Source: Symbiodinium natans (Eukaryota; Sar; Dinophyceae; Suessiales; Symbiodiniaceae). Taken from it: a stretch of 64,000 nucleotides of DNA. Under the pieces are notes generated by a model. The model was given only the letters and a program-made list of their open reading frames with translations. It was not told where the DNA came from and did not search any database. The DNA is taken from contig CAJNDS010002618.1 of the NCBI GenBank assembly GCA_905221605.1, positions 186,001 through 250,000 of the forward strand. Direction: 5' to 3'. Below, one piece after another: positions 39,701 through 48,678 of the stretch (the first letter of the stretch is position 1; every line of letters starts with the position of its first letter). The position numbers and the translations under genes are program-made.

Positions 39701-41343
39701 AAGGATTGCATCTCTGCAGCCCCGCCGGGCTGCAGGACTTCGAAGACTCCCTCTAGGAGATCCAAAGCTCTCATGCCCTTGGACTCGTCCTGTTGTTCCA
39801 GCACGCTTGTTTTCCATTCCTGAGGAAGACAACGAATCAACAAAAGGATAAGCCTGCTTTCGCACTCAGAATCTCGTGGATCCACATCCGGCGGCGGTCC
39901 CAAAGTGACCAAGCCAGCCATCCTCTCGCCATGACGTTGCTCCGCCAACTGAACCTGCGCTGCCACGAAAGCACCAAAAGCGGGTGCTATGGTGCCAGCG
40001 ACTGTGTCAAGCTGTTTCAACCACGTGCGAAATCTCATTCCGACTTCCCACGGTTCCCCTGAACCAACCTGTAAACTTGGAACATCAGCCAGGAGTTTCC
40101 ATCGAGCATGATGAATTGCATTGCCCTGTTCCTGACTGGTGTCCCTGCCCTCAGCTGGAGCAGGATTCTGTCCAGATGGCCCTCCAGTGGGCTCATCCAG
40201 AGGCTTCAATGCCTGTTGGCTCGAAGAGGGTGCTGAGGAAGATGTCAGGCCTGGAGGTCGTTCGGGCTCCTCCTGACCTTGTAGTCCCGCCTGATTGCCC
40301 CACCATGAACCTTCATAGGCATCAAGATACTGTTCATCTGCTTGTTCCTCACCATCAGAGTTCATGGCAAACTGCTCACAAAGTGCCTGAAGGTGATCAA
40401 GACTCTTCTCAACCTTCCGTTGAGTGTTGGACAGGTCCTGAATCGATTCCCTCGCCTCTGCCAAGCCATGGTCTAACTCCAGGTGCTTAGCCTCGACGAC
40501 ACTTCTGAGGTGCTGCACCGCAGAAAAGGTCTCGTCCACCTGTTCCTGTACCATGTGAGCATCAGGAACTTCCGTCCTACTCACAGCCCTGTCCTCAAGA
40601 TTTCGGACACGGGATTTGGTGCTATGATGATCATCATCGACCTGCTTCATTCGCATGTCGAACTCATTCTGAAGTTTCAAGATGTGCGCTTCCACCTGAG
40701 CCTGCCATTGTTCTGGTCCCAATCGAGGGGTCTGAGCCATTGTCCGAACCTCTTCCAACTGGGCGCGCGTGGCTTCAAGCTCATCATGAATTCCTCGGTT
40801 GTCCTGCACAAGACGAGTGATGACTTCACTGTGTGCATCAAGGCCCTGCTGCAGACGCCCTAAATTTTCTACCACAAGGTTGTAGCCGTCGGCCAACGAG
40901 GTAGTTGTTGTTCCAAGGATGTTTGTGCGGTGTTGCATGCGGTCATGTAGTTCTACAACGGCCGCCCGTAAATCTCCAAGGATCTCATTGTCAATCGTAT
41001 TCTGCTGTGCAAATTGTTCCAACACGTGTACCGGGACCTCAATCCGAGTTGCTTGCGTGAAGGTTGCACCTGCAAACGGAGTAGTTGTACCTGAAGCAGA
41101 AGCTGCAAAAGGATGTACTGCTGGAGGCGGTGTCCATGCTGCAGTGGTGCCCCTTGGGCTCATAACCTGTCGGTTATGACCCGGGAAGGGTGTGAGTGCT
41201 GCTGGTGTCGTAGGATGTGCTGGTATGTGGAGTGGCTCTGGACTTCCTGTGGTGTCGGTCACAGGACTGAAATGATCGGGATATGTGATGGCTCTTATTC
41301 GAGGGGTCGAAGGAGATGGGAGTCCCTCCTCATCTATGTTCAT
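33706..41343 (-). CDS. Copia-2 polyprotein: gag, protease, 2OG/Fe(II) dioxygenase-like, integrase, RT, RNase H
   Basis: This is the complete 2545-residue polyprotein of an autonomous copia element. The ATG at 41343 (MNIDEEGLPSP) lies inside the 5' LTR, as in yeast Ty1; the next ATG (41164, MSPRGTTAAW) lies in the primer site. Gag has long coiled coils (~120-330) and two CCCH fingers (CEFMKKYGKCKFGDRCHYSH near 684; CLAWAKNGKCKFGDKCRYQH near 736). Protease shows LADSGANEV near 1086. A dioxygenase-like insert shows HRD near 1344 and KWHGTAPWQGTR near 1409. Integrase residues are in DLAGPYRDGYD (~1636), HSDRAKEF (~1706) and GNGLAERFVG (~1738). RT has MYVDDGLLAG (~2214); RNase H has CSDASW (~2390) and SPAEAELDALG. 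All catalytic residues appear present, so the element may be active. Confidence 0.92.
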   Translation of the reverse strand: MNIDEEGLPSPSTPRIRAITYPDHFSPVTDTTGSPEPLHIPAHPTTPAALTPFPGHNRQVMSPRGTTAAWTPPPAVHPFAASASGTTTPFAGATFTQATRIEVPVHVLEQFAQQNTIDNEILGDLRAAVVELHDRMQHRTNILGTTTTSLADGYNLVVENLGRLQQGLDAHSEVITRLVQDNRGIHDELEATRAQLEEVRTMAQTPRLGPEQWQAQVEAHILKLQNEFDMRMKQVDDDHHSTKSRVRNLEDRAVSRTEVPDAHMVQEQVDETFSAVQHLRSVVEAKHLELDHGLAEARESIQDLSNTQRKVEKSLDHLQALCEQFAMNSDGEEQADEQYLDAYEGSWWGNQAGLQGQEEPERPPGLTSSSAPSSSQQALKPLDEPTGGPSGQNPAPAEGRDTSQEQGNAIHHARWKLLADVPSLQVGSGEPWEVGMRFRTWLKQLDTVAGTIAPAFGAFVAAQVQLAEQRHGERMAGLVTLGPPPDVDPRDSECESRLILLLIRCLPQEWKTSVLEQQDESKGMRALDLLEGVFEVLQPGGAAEMQSLNTFVRTLRPVTTAKDGLSVLRRWRLARTRATALALPKLAPFEELQALSTMAQTLERRHDRFRTLLGLLRTDPDIIRPTAAGVEKMVTLIEQQLQLLSADEHIKANRQHEPDPQAAKGKGDGKGKDKGKRGGKETKKSCEFMKKYGKCKFGDRCHYSHDGLQGQAPRTTPNPKAAPVSTPAKESGTQECLAWAKNGKCKFGDKCRYQHNGEANKAANPKAKQKPKAKAKSSASAAEGESELVGVKPTASAIRVSSSVARMARSMQSEEESSSQAFSGEEFEIPMHAEASTPEWSDVEQGVFPDEDSDVSAEEGDDERRGDDPLWVLDLTLQDFVAWTRPNHIQTRAERLFREEENPYAVTWGTWIILHHDTEDADEAGAIPIGDSVVMLQYDWTLVMCIDAVARPCVVTHLMDEDTGRERLVALIRVPCEHMPFVRPWEHASTSSQSIRLPCDQAASSTDPRAPAAEAPTVPPPLPCVNYQPPAQGRAQATEMFHVHVRHPPVHGTLPQRRRRSATQSDMSHACAAKGCTTGSEHDLVLADSGANEVIRPAQDHPPPRSMQVDLTLADGSAIPSYRSRDGELAVPGSDSWIAPIGKIVELGYRFVWDNMTGAQLIRGEGDEAEVIYMKVENGLPYLEWHDFATLRRQLSQAYRQQKRVLCARAEIKEPQTLQAITMNDLEECEAQAKGAKDRESVQHGENLARKVFEQSTISYDDVLEVIMKADIEPQKKRRACIEGEDDKVKCWVFGAFAVGPNVGITDRTKGRPWLVKVINKFMHPQLPDMRWSSFSISWDIAFAPHRDLGNAEGSQNALVVLSHKGMCKGGDLWIEHPEGEHVRRVSDKKALRGLLMPAQRNPVLFNPKKWHGTAPWQGTRVALTLFTTRGAASLSRVQQLQLDDVGFTCFRDSTGRSISRAEDEQRKQPEAHSNNICNRVPRTSGCSGSPYGNDVGQDLVCCGDEFQGCEREREVESAHGPCFSNWQLPDARTTSDLEVPVPEAYSSACAGNAGTSLDPLELEYELSLPDPDACPSLDDHEKAKDDLERGPVAAEEGKKSTKNVANHEMDDYRTRGVKRPHRKIKPGDLSSGVLSIDLAGPYRDGYDSSKYILIAVLRTKDATTLPFVRALQRRFWSDVLEGINSIMTEISALAGFREVVRIHSDRAKEFLAGRVVKHLNDAGVFQTTTCGHDPAGNGLAERFVGILKQSVREFIVKGQAPHRYWPLYFQEAALRYRDTSLGVAWQGTLPYPGSRVAVKVIDPAPLEARAEEGTFLARDSRATHGARVQVRRNGRDIVILARLPAVIRERDRQWHTFETTSGDLVWISDRGEAHNADAIRDLSIDLGLLTVEEQSLGQSPLEGYPIVAQAVKSVDVSEQRTPETGKHKLKYHVWSADAEKEAYKAEARALATAGADEAEAEDDVHLDGRVFTEGPQHLQEKWRKGLEKELTTMFDTKEALQKVKAKDLRKTLGLSPHDPLPKTLPSKLVIKAKPDGIPGPDGKIPPVKLDDPETFQAKVRMVACGNFDYDVRRGDTRFKSSNIPPEAIRAIVSLVAQNPSWGCAFMDIVTAFLNADLDDSEVILLRPPPIVKKIMKMDDDELWVVRKAVYGLRAAPKAWEKTRDAKLDNAILKAGKGDALGDLKLLPWDISAGLWKIVQADNHNKILGVLAMYVDDGLLAGEREIMMRVASLIKGIWDTKLQAILVNEKIGLKAGQTIRIADVNVPVVQEATFLGIQIRRLQDGALFLTQEAWVGAELKSRGWHTLHGSKSLPTLHEGQMEMQIKDTQHAKQLHEAQSQVGALLWLSLRTRPEALRVTKGIWRHVKYTQYWGIRYAVGSCDEVTTCSDASWAPGGSKSRTGITVHWGGHLIAWRSQRQTLTAFSPAEAELDALGSALQMGCKTQSIIQSIAGKHFEHQLRGDNVASILQLTDPGYHTEDQRTRHYALRCAYVRDHLEASKTKLEHCSGKELPADGLTKVLACTALCKARELLGMYEAKKSNANS
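41156..41167 (-). promoter_or_regulatory. Primer binding site of Copia-2, matching the tRNA-Met anticodon stem-loop
   Basis: Directly after the 5' LTR the minus strand reads GGTTATGAGCCC. Its complement, GGGCTCATAACC, is the anticodon stem-loop of methionine tRNA (CAU anticodon in the middle). Drosophila copia and yeast Ty5 are known to prime from a half-tRNA-Met cut in the anticodon loop. The site also encodes gag residues (V-M-S-P). Confidence 0.75.
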
Positions 41344-42000
41344 GGCCCCCGAGGCCTTTCAAGTCCTGACGAGACCTCTCGCCTACCCTGAACCTAATAG
41401 GGAACAGAGGAAACCACACAACCAATCCCACACAGGGTCCTACACTGGGGCCGGTGCCCTGAAGCCCTGAACAGTAGGGTGTTGGGCTACAACAGATGAC
41501 AAGCAAGTAGGATGGGATTAAGGTTAACCCAACCCTTCGTGTCTTGTCCCACCTGGAGAACGAGATGAAGTTTATATGATGGAGTCGAGATAATGAGATG
41601 TTAAATGGAAATGCCAATGCCCACGTGCAGTAAGTGTTGCTGCTGCAGCTGTTGGTGCTGCTGCTGCTGCAACCTTCTTTCCAAACAAATCCCAAATGTC
41701 GTCCTCTGAAACTCTCGCCAAAACAGCCAGCTTCTGCCAGCACACAAATACAGCAACGACAAGGTCTTCTTGATGCCCTTGATGCAATAAAGTTGCAAGT
41801 ATGTCTGAATGCGCAAGCTGTTGCTGCAGCTGCTTGTCGCTCAGCTCTGAAGAGCAATGTCAAGTCCCTCGAAACTCCAAGGAGAACCCAAAGATTAAAG
41901 GGACCCCTTGCGCTCACACTCTTTTGTTCTTGAGCCAATTCATGCATCCAACGCATGTCTTCGCATGACTGAACATGGAGTATCTGGCATGTTTCAAACA
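41168..42000 (-). repeat. 5' LTR of Copia-2 (833 bp), contains the gag start
   Basis: It pairs with 32524-33356. It starts TGTTTGAAAC at 42000 and ends ACCGACA at 41168 on the minus strand. The gag ATG is about 657 bp into the LTR, so the LTR supplies the first 58-59 codons. Confidence 0.9.
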
Positions 42001-43824
42001 AGACATGAGCTTAGCCATTAGATGATCAGTAAGCCGGTCGATCTCCATATCACCGTCAAAACCACCAGGCGGCGGCTCAAGATCCCCTACTCCTTCCCCC
42101 TCATCGTCAGTGGGTTCTACGTAGCTTGGGATATCAGACAGTGGGTCTTCGGCTGGTATTCCGGGGGAGCTTCAAACAAGATTGGCCTTTCAGGGTCCTC
42201 AGGGTCTACTGTCAGCCGCTGAGCGGCGCCCAAGATGCCTATGGACTCCGGATCATATGTGGGCATATCTCGCTCCAAGATCGCCCTACACGCCGGGAAG
42301 ACGTCGATCTCCGCGCTTCCAACGCGGGCTGCAAACACTCCCCCACCCCTAGGGTGGACCGGTCCAAGATACTCCACGCGGATCGTCTTCGCTGCGCGGT
42401 ACTTGCGGGCATGCCCTCCAACCTTGGCCTGAACCAAACATCCAAAAGGAAGCGTTCCAGTGCGGTGTACAAATTCCTCGCGCAAACGATCTATCGGGGT
42501 GGTAACATCCCCAAACTCGTTGACCACAGGTTGAAGCACCGTGAAGAATAGAACAACGCAGCTTGCCACAGGAGACCACCCAGAAGGATTTTATAAGGCG
42601 GGGCATCAGCTTCAGGAGGTGGAAGCAACTTCTCTTTCTCCAAGTCCAACCACACTGCCCAGAATCCCTGCCGCATCGTCTCCACTTGGCGTTCCACCGC
42701 TCCTTTGGCTTGGGGGCGGTATCCCGGTACCACATCCACGATGATCCCGGACGCCGCTCCTCCTTTCCTATTTCGGGCCAACTTTTTGGCTATAGCAATC
42801 AGCGCACTTTCTTGGTCACAGCGAATGGTAACCATCTTTCCGACAAGACCCATTTCCCGAATGGCCCGTCAATGTTGTAAATCAAGTTTGGATCGCTAAG
42901 CTCCATGGCGGGTAAAGAAATCGTGTAACGAGAGGAACAGTGGACCATCAAAAGGACACGGAGTTTTCCGAAATAGAAAAAACCGATCCCTATCGTTTGA
43001 TCTTCCTTCTGGAGGTTTCTCCTCAAACGACGTGCGGGGACCCGGCCCTTGCTCGAACAACACGATTCACAATTCACATCATACGGATAATGTCCATGTG
43101 ACCGATGAACATGCAACGCCACGCTCCTCAAAGGAATGCACTCAGACACTCCCTGTCCTTGATCAGGACCTCCTTGAATCGGTTCTGGAGGCTCGGAAGC
43201 CCCGGGCTCATCTCTCTCTCTCAGTTCTCTCGGACTCTCAGAGAGGTTCATGGGAGCATCAAGTTCGATGGGCTCAGAATGTGTCCTCTTACCGGGGAGA
43301 AGCAGCCCTCGGAGCGCTCTTAACCGGCACTCCTCAAAGTAGGTGCTGCTCTCTGTTTCATCATCGCCCATGTGCTTCAAGCACAAACAAACATGCCATG
43401 CACAACAACTTGCCATGCGCACCACACAACTTGCCACGGACAACAACATGTCACAAGAGGCCCGGAGGTCCATGCTCCTACCTTGAACCTTCTTCGCCTT
43501 TTCAACCCTGCGCAGCACTAGGGTTCGTTCTACATCAACTCGGACATAACAGCTCCTAGTCTTGATTCGAACTCGAGTCCTCCGAAGTCGGGGCTTCAGA
43601 CGAAACTTTCGGAAACGAACTTGAGGTTCAAAGAGAGCTCTTCCCAAACTTTGAAATCCCAACACCACAAGACCTCCAATAGAACTTGCCACCACACAGA
43701 TGGCCAACCGCAAGGTCCAAATTGAAACCTGGCAGTGGAAAGAGTTTCTGGCTGGTGGTCGGGTTGGAAAGTGCAATTTAAGGAGTGATTGAGGAGTGTT
43801 TGGGGCAAAGGGATTCTCATCCAT
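42001..43824 (-). pseudogene. Decayed copia element (Copia-3), integrase part
   Basis: Minus-strand fragments in three frames build a copia integrase. At about 43060-43130 a zinc-site remnant reads HRSHGHYPYDVNCESC. IGIGFFYFGKLRVLLM follows, where a catalytic Asp is expected in place of the second Gly. At 42491-42853 the core continues in another frame with IRCDQESALIAIAK and GAVERQVETM (second Asp and Glu). At 42117-42569 a third frame gives the C-terminal domain (HARKYRAAKTIRVEYLG). A final piece reads an acidic linker (EPTDDEGEGVGDLEPP...LTDHLMAKLMS) up to the Copia-2 LTR at 42001. At least two frameshifts make it non-functional. Upstream sequence to 43824 is open but not recognised. Confidence 0.78.
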
Positions 43825-45504
43825 GGCTTCGCGAGGACTAAAAACTCAAAGTTACAAGACAGTGCTCCACAGCGCCAGTCACGTCGAGAGACGACCAGAA
43901 CACAAGACCAAAAAAAATCCGCACATGATTTAAAATCACGTACGCTTCCAGAAGAGGACGACGCGCAAGAACTTAAAAACTGCATGGCCTGAATGACGCC
44001 TCGCACCAACCTTTGGTTGTGGTACCCTGCGCGACGCCAATCCGTATCCCCAAACGTAGCATGTCTACACAGCTGCATGTCCCAAACATCAATTAGCTTT
44101 CGTGCAAACATGAGCTCTGCCGACATGAATCCAAATCTGTTCCATATGGTGTTATATCTGGGTAATTCGAATGAGCATGCGTCTCCAAGGCTGAGACAGT
44201 GCACTGCCGACCATCCCCGGCGAAGGCTTACAAATCTTCGTAAAATTCTTTAGCGGGGATCTTGCCGAGCAAGAAGTAGACAGGTGAATGTGCATCCACC
44301 GTCCACAAGCACGCCACTTCCTCACCACGACAAGCCTGGTTGTACACATGACGTTCTTGCATGCTTTTTGAACCACACCAGCATACGGAGATGTCGACAC
44401 TTCTGCGCAAGTTCAGAGTTCACTGAGCAACACATCAAGTCGTGTAACATGGGCTTCGGTGCACTCAATTCTGCCCGCTGCAACGACAACTCAAACAGAC
44501 TCTCTGCTGCTGGACTGTCGCGCAAGTCACAAAACCCAATCGACCTCGATGCAGGTTCAGCAAGGCGGTAGTGACGTTTTAGTGAAGATATAAGCAGGAT
44601 TCAATGTCTCTCTGATCCGTATCTTCCCCAAGGCCATTAGATCTCATCCACTGAAGGCGTATTTCAAACGTGCCTGAATCCTCGGAACATCCTGAGAGCC
44701 CCAGTCTCCTCGCCAAGGTGTTCGCTGGCCGACAGCTTCATGCTGACGATGGAGTGCGAGCAAGGCATGAAAAGAGGTTCTTCCGATCAGAGTCGGGTAT
44801 GGGTTCTCGCACTGGACTTTCCCTCAGTCCTGAATCAAGCGCTGAGGTTTAGATCTCCAGCGCCAGCGCCCGGCAAGGAATCTGGAAGATCCCTGGCTTT
44901 GATTCTCGCTCTAAAGAGCATCCGCAGCGCGATTCTCGCATGAGTGGGCAAGAGTAAGGGATCGCTCACTAGTGGAATTTGTGGGTGACCACCGAGGACT
45001 TAGAGCTTGGCAGGCACTGGAAGGCGTCTAGCACCAAGCTTGTAGAGAGGTCGCAACATGCGAAGTGTCAAAATCACCATCTCAAAGTTGTTTGCGCAGA
45101 GCCGGTCGGTAATGCTCTTGGCAAGCTGCAGTCGCATTTGTCAGCCCTAGCAGCCCCTAGCAAGAGCGAAAGTGCTGGCTCAGCAAATTTCAGTGCCATC
45201 AATCATCAAATGGTCACAAGAGAGGACAATTTGGCAAGAACCTTGAGATGGCTTGTTGTAGCAACCGTCCTCTGGAAAGGCATCTTGGATGGAGTTTACG
45301 ATCTTGTGCACTGCTATTCTTGTGATGGGAATGATGCCGAAGGCAAAGGCAAAGAGTGTAGCTGAAGCGGTCAGGGAGCAACCTGATGGGTCTTCTTTCG
45401 GAATCGCCGCCTCTATGAGATCTTTCTGGATGATGATGAGACTGTTAAAGCTGTTGCAGATTCAGCATCAACAATCTATCTCTCGAAGTATGGTGACAAG
45501 TACA
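43825..45504. other. Region without recognisable gene
   Basis: Only short unrelated ORFs occur on both strands. A gag or protease for Copia-3 and its LTRs would be expected around here, but I could not match any segment to the left flank of Copia-3. Confidence 0.4.
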
Positions 45505-45564
45505 GTACAGTGCAGAAAGAACCTTTTCCTTTTGAGTCCATTTAGACCTCCGCACATCTAGCTT

Positions 45565-47263
45565 TCACGCTCCGAACAGCAAGTCACGCGCGTAAGACAT
45601 GCCACGGTTCCGTGGCCAGATCAGCTTTGACTCGGCTTCCGAGAGCATTGCGCTTGGAACTGTTGCAGGGTCCAGCTTGAAATGCTGCAAGCGTTTAGAC
45701 AAGTGATGCAGAGCTTCGCCCGTGCATCCTGTGAGTCGGAAGGCATGCTTCCACGTTCTCTGCGACCAAAATTCTTGGTGGCCTCGAAGCAACAATTGCA
45801 TCCATTGCAGTTTTGAAACATGTCCGCTGCCTGCCTGACGCATACTCTGGAACTCTTGCTTCAACCATTCTTTAAAGGCATAGAACGCCGCTACATCCAG
45901 TGGCTGCAATAGCCACGTACAGCGCGCTGGCACGTAAGCCAGACAAATGTCCAGCTCTCGAGCGCACTCCATAACATCTTGTCCAATATGACAAGGTGCA
46001 ACGTCTAGGAGCAACACCGGCTGGTATTGCCACCGCCAAGAATCCACAGCCAGCGAAATCAGACGCAACATGGCCATGAGTAGTTGGCCAGTGTTCCAGG
46101 AAGACGCAGCCCGAATGACGTGAACGTTCTCCGGGCGATCTCATGAACGCCAATGTGAAGAGCGATTTGTTCCCTATCACAAAATGCGGCAGCTGTTCCT
46201 GGAGCTCCTGGCAGCAGGACGTGATAACTGAGACATACGTTACACAAGCACGTACATCGTTCTTGGTCGTCGCTATATGTGGACCATCCACGTTGGACCC
46301 CCAATGTCGCCGCCGGACGAGCAAGCCGTGCGGAGGTCGCGGCGTCAAGGCCACAGCTGTTTCATCGAGGTTGAGCCAAAGCTCGAGGCTTCGCTGCAGC
46401 ACGGATGCACTGCACAGCGCGGAAAAAAACCGCCACCTGGACAGGACATCAACCAGCGTCAGACACACGAGTTAAGGGGCCTACTTTGGGCGCCAAATTT
46501 CGGACCTACTTTATGGGTCCGTACCACTTCTGGCAGGTGTTTTGGGGTCTCTTTCGGGGCCCAGAAATCGATCCGCTGCTGCGCGACCCTCTCAAAGGTA
46601 CTGACCAACCTTTTGCGGGAGCTGCGCGGCTTCCACATCGATACGAAATGGCATAGCACCTCTGCGAACATCCCAGCGTCTGCCCCATCGCTGAAGCCAC
46701 TTTCTTCCTCCACGAGCCTTGCCTGAGCGACACCCCACGATGTCGCCCAGAGACGCACGATACATGGCCAACGCTGCTGCTGTGGTGGGCGCGGAGCGGC
46801 ACTCAAAGTTTTGCCGTCGAACCCAGCGAAACAGCTTGGCCTCTGCCAGGAAGAGACGTGACTGTACATGGAGTTGTTTTTCTGCAGAAGTCTGGGGCTC
46901 AAGACATCTGTGAAGGACAGCCTCCGACGCATCTCTGTATAACTGCCGCACGAAACCAAGAGTGGGCAAAGGCGAGGAAGATGGTTTGTTGCGAGCACGA
47001 AGAATTCGCCCATGCTGCAACGCCACGATGCCGTTGTTTCCACTAAGAACAAATGTGCAGAGCACCTGCCTTCTTTGGTTGTTCGTCAGGCCATACGGCA
47101 CACCCTGTCGGCGTTGCCTCCCCCGCGCTTGCACCATAGCTCGGCTTGTGTCGCGCAGTTGCAGCCTCAAGTCTCTTTGCGCTCGCTTCAGAGAGCACAA
47201 CTTACAACTTCTAGCTTCGCAACGGCACTCGGGTTTGTACCCGCTCAAAGCACGGCGCTGCAT
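45565..47263 (-). pseudogene. DDE (pogo/Tigger-like) transposase, broken copy
   Basis: This is the left copy of the tandem transposase. Exon 1 (47263-46610), a 173-bp intron-like gap (46609-46437) and exon 2 correspond to the intact copy to the right. Compared with that copy a 5-bp deletion near 46382 (after gagccaaag) and a 14-bp deletion near 46140 (after cgggcgat) put the first DDE aspartate and the later part in different frames. Only the last 170 codons (46077-45565, with LLLDVAPCH and LLQPLDVAA) stay open. A Phe/Cys difference (AFYAF versus AFYAC) also separates the copies. Confidence 0.8.
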
Positions 47264-47305
47264 CGTCGCTTTGCGAGGCTGCAGGCTGCAAGTCACTAAC
47301 TAAAA

Positions 47306-47318
47306 TTGAGCCAAAATG
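47306..47318 (-). other. 13-nt spliced-leader-like relic upstream of transposase copy 1
   Basis: The minus strand reads CATTTTGGCTCAA about 43 nt before the first ATG of exon 1. These 13 bases equal nearly the entire 3' part of the dinoflagellate spliced leader, without its final G. Truncated leader relics in front of genes are known in dinoflagellates as traces of mRNA reinsertion. Confidence 0.5.
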
Positions 47319-47614
47319 CAGTCATGCGCCCAGCGCCAGTTCATGAGACAAATGATGTTGCGGAAGCGTTGCGCGTAAGCGTGGAAAGTAGTTGGAGCCT
47401 GCGCACACGTAAGCATTCCCAGCACAATCGCAGTCTCAAGTCCAGCTCCAGTTTCGAGGCTTGGGTCTTGACAAAAGACACGACAAATATTCTTCAGCAG
47501 CAAGAATTTGCAGCACACGCTGTACACCACTGGCGGGTCTTCCCGAATCGCGGCGTACAGTGCAGAAAGAACCTTTTCCTTTTGAGTCCATTTAGACCTC
47601 CGCACATCTAGCTT

Positions 47615-48505
47615 TCACGCTCCGAACAGCAAGTCACGCGCGTAAGACATGCCACGGTTCCGTGGCCAGATCAGCTTTGACTCGGCTTCCGAGAGCATTG
47701 CGCTTGGAACTGTTGCAGGGTCCAGCTTGAAATGCTGCAAGCGTTTAGACAAGTGATGCAGAGCTTCGCCCGTGCATCCTGTGAGTCGGAAGGCATGCTT
47801 CCACGTTCTCTGCGACCAAAATTCTTGGTGGCCTCGAAGCAACAATTGCATCCATTGCAGTTTTGAAACATGTCCGCTGCCTGCCTGACGCATACTCTGG
47901 AACTCTTGCTTCAACCATTCTTTACAGGCATAGAACGCCGCTACATCCAGTGGCTGCAATAGCCACGTACAGCGCGCTGGCACGTAAGCCAGACAAATGT
48001 CCAGCTCTCGAGCGCACTCCATAACATCTTGTCCAATATGACAAGGTGCAACGTCTAGGAGCAACACCGGCTGGTATTGCCACCGCCAAGAATCCACAGC
48101 CAGCGAAATCAGACGCAACATGGCCATGAGTAGTTGGCCAGTGTTCCAGGAAGACGCAGCCCGAATGACGTGAACATTCTCCGGGCGATGCCCAGCGACT
48201 GCACTCATGAACGCCAATGTGAAGAGCGATTTGTTCCCTATCACAAAATGCGGCAGCTGTTCCTGGAGCTCCTGGCAGCAGGACGTGATAGCTGAGACAT
48301 ACATTACACAAGCACGTACATCGTTCTTGGTCGTCGCTATATGTGGACCATCCACGTTGGACCCCCAATGTCGCCGCCGGACGAGCAAGCCGTGCGGAGG
48401 TCGCGGCGTCAAGGCCACAGCTGTTTCATCGAGGTTGAGCCAAAGCAAGCGTCGAGGCTTCGCTGCAGCACGGATGCACTGCACAGTGCGGAAAAAAACC
48501 GCCAC
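47615..48505 (-). CDS. DDE (pogo/Tigger-like) transposase, exon 2: catalytic domain
   Basis: This is the catalytic domain of a cut-and-paste transposase. It shows DDE_1-type motifs: LNLDETAVAL (Asp26), VLLLDVAPCHIG (Asp151) and WLLQPLDVAAF (Asp187). The last two Asp are 36 residues apart. The open frame begins at a GTG at 48505, directly after cctgtccag, so it is best read as an exon joined to 48679-49332 (predicted protein ~514 residues). It ends ARDLLFGA at a TAG-proximal stop at 47615. All three catalytic Asp are intact, unlike the left copy. Confidence 0.8.
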   Translation of the reverse strand: MAVFFRTVQCIRAAAKPRRLLWLNLDETAVALTPRPPHGLLVRRRHWGSNVDGPHIATTKNDVRACVMYVSAITSCCQELQEQLPHFVIGNKSLFTLAFMSAVAGHRPENVHVIRAASSWNTGQLLMAMLRLISLAVDSWRWQYQPVLLLDVAPCHIGQDVMECARELDICLAYVPARCTWLLQPLDVAAFYACKEWLKQEFQSMRQAGSGHVSKLQWMQLLLRGHQEFWSQRTWKHAFRLTGCTGEALHHLSKRLQHFKLDPATVPSAMLSEAESKLIWPRNRGMSYARDLLFGA

Positions 48506-48678
48506 CTGGACAGGACATCAACCAGCGTCAGACACACGAGTTAAGGGGCCTACTTTGGGCGCCAAATTTCGGACCTACTTTATGGGTCCGTACCACTTCT
48601 GGCAGGTGTTTTGGGGTCTCTTTCGGGGCCCAGAAATCGATCCGCTGCTGCGCGACCCTCTCAAAGGTACTGACCAAC
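48506..48678 (-). other. Probable 173-bp intron in the transposase
   Basis: The minus strand has CAAAAG|GTTGGTCAGT at the donor and cctgtccag|GTGGCG at the acceptor. Removal keeps phase 0 and joins the DNA-binding part to the DDE domain. The acceptor is followed by G, as is common in dinoflagellate introns. The left unit has the equivalent at 46437-46609. The alternative is a decayed in-frame connection. Confidence 0.55.

Larger units (their letters stand above)
32524..42000 (-). mobile_element. Intact Ty1/copia retrotransposon (Copia-2)
   Basis: Direct repeats of 833 bp (32524-33356 and 41168-42000) bound the element. They begin TG and end CA in element orientation and differ at only about three positions by eye. 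A purine tract abuts the 3' LTR and a tRNA-Met anticodon-loop type primer site abuts the 5' LTR. One uninterrupted 2545-codon frame encodes gag, protease, a 2OG dioxygenase-like insert, integrase, RT and RNase H. No target duplication is visible: flanks are aggtc (left) and agaca (right). The element sits inside the decayed Copia-3. Confidence 0.9.
45505..47554 (-). repeat. Tandem duplication unit 1 (2050 bp) carrying a transposase pseudogene
   Basis: It aligns end to end with 47555-49623. Both units start gtacagtgcagaaagaacc and end at ...cccgaatcgcggc. The 19-bp length difference is explained by a 14-bp gap near 46140 and a 5-bp gap near 46382 in this unit. The motif gtacag occurs at all three boundaries. 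Confidence 0.9.

Noticed and set aside
45505-45510. gtacag at the tandem unit edges as a transposon target duplication
   Set aside because: It recurs at each unit junction as expected from tandem duplication, and no inverted repeats accompany it.
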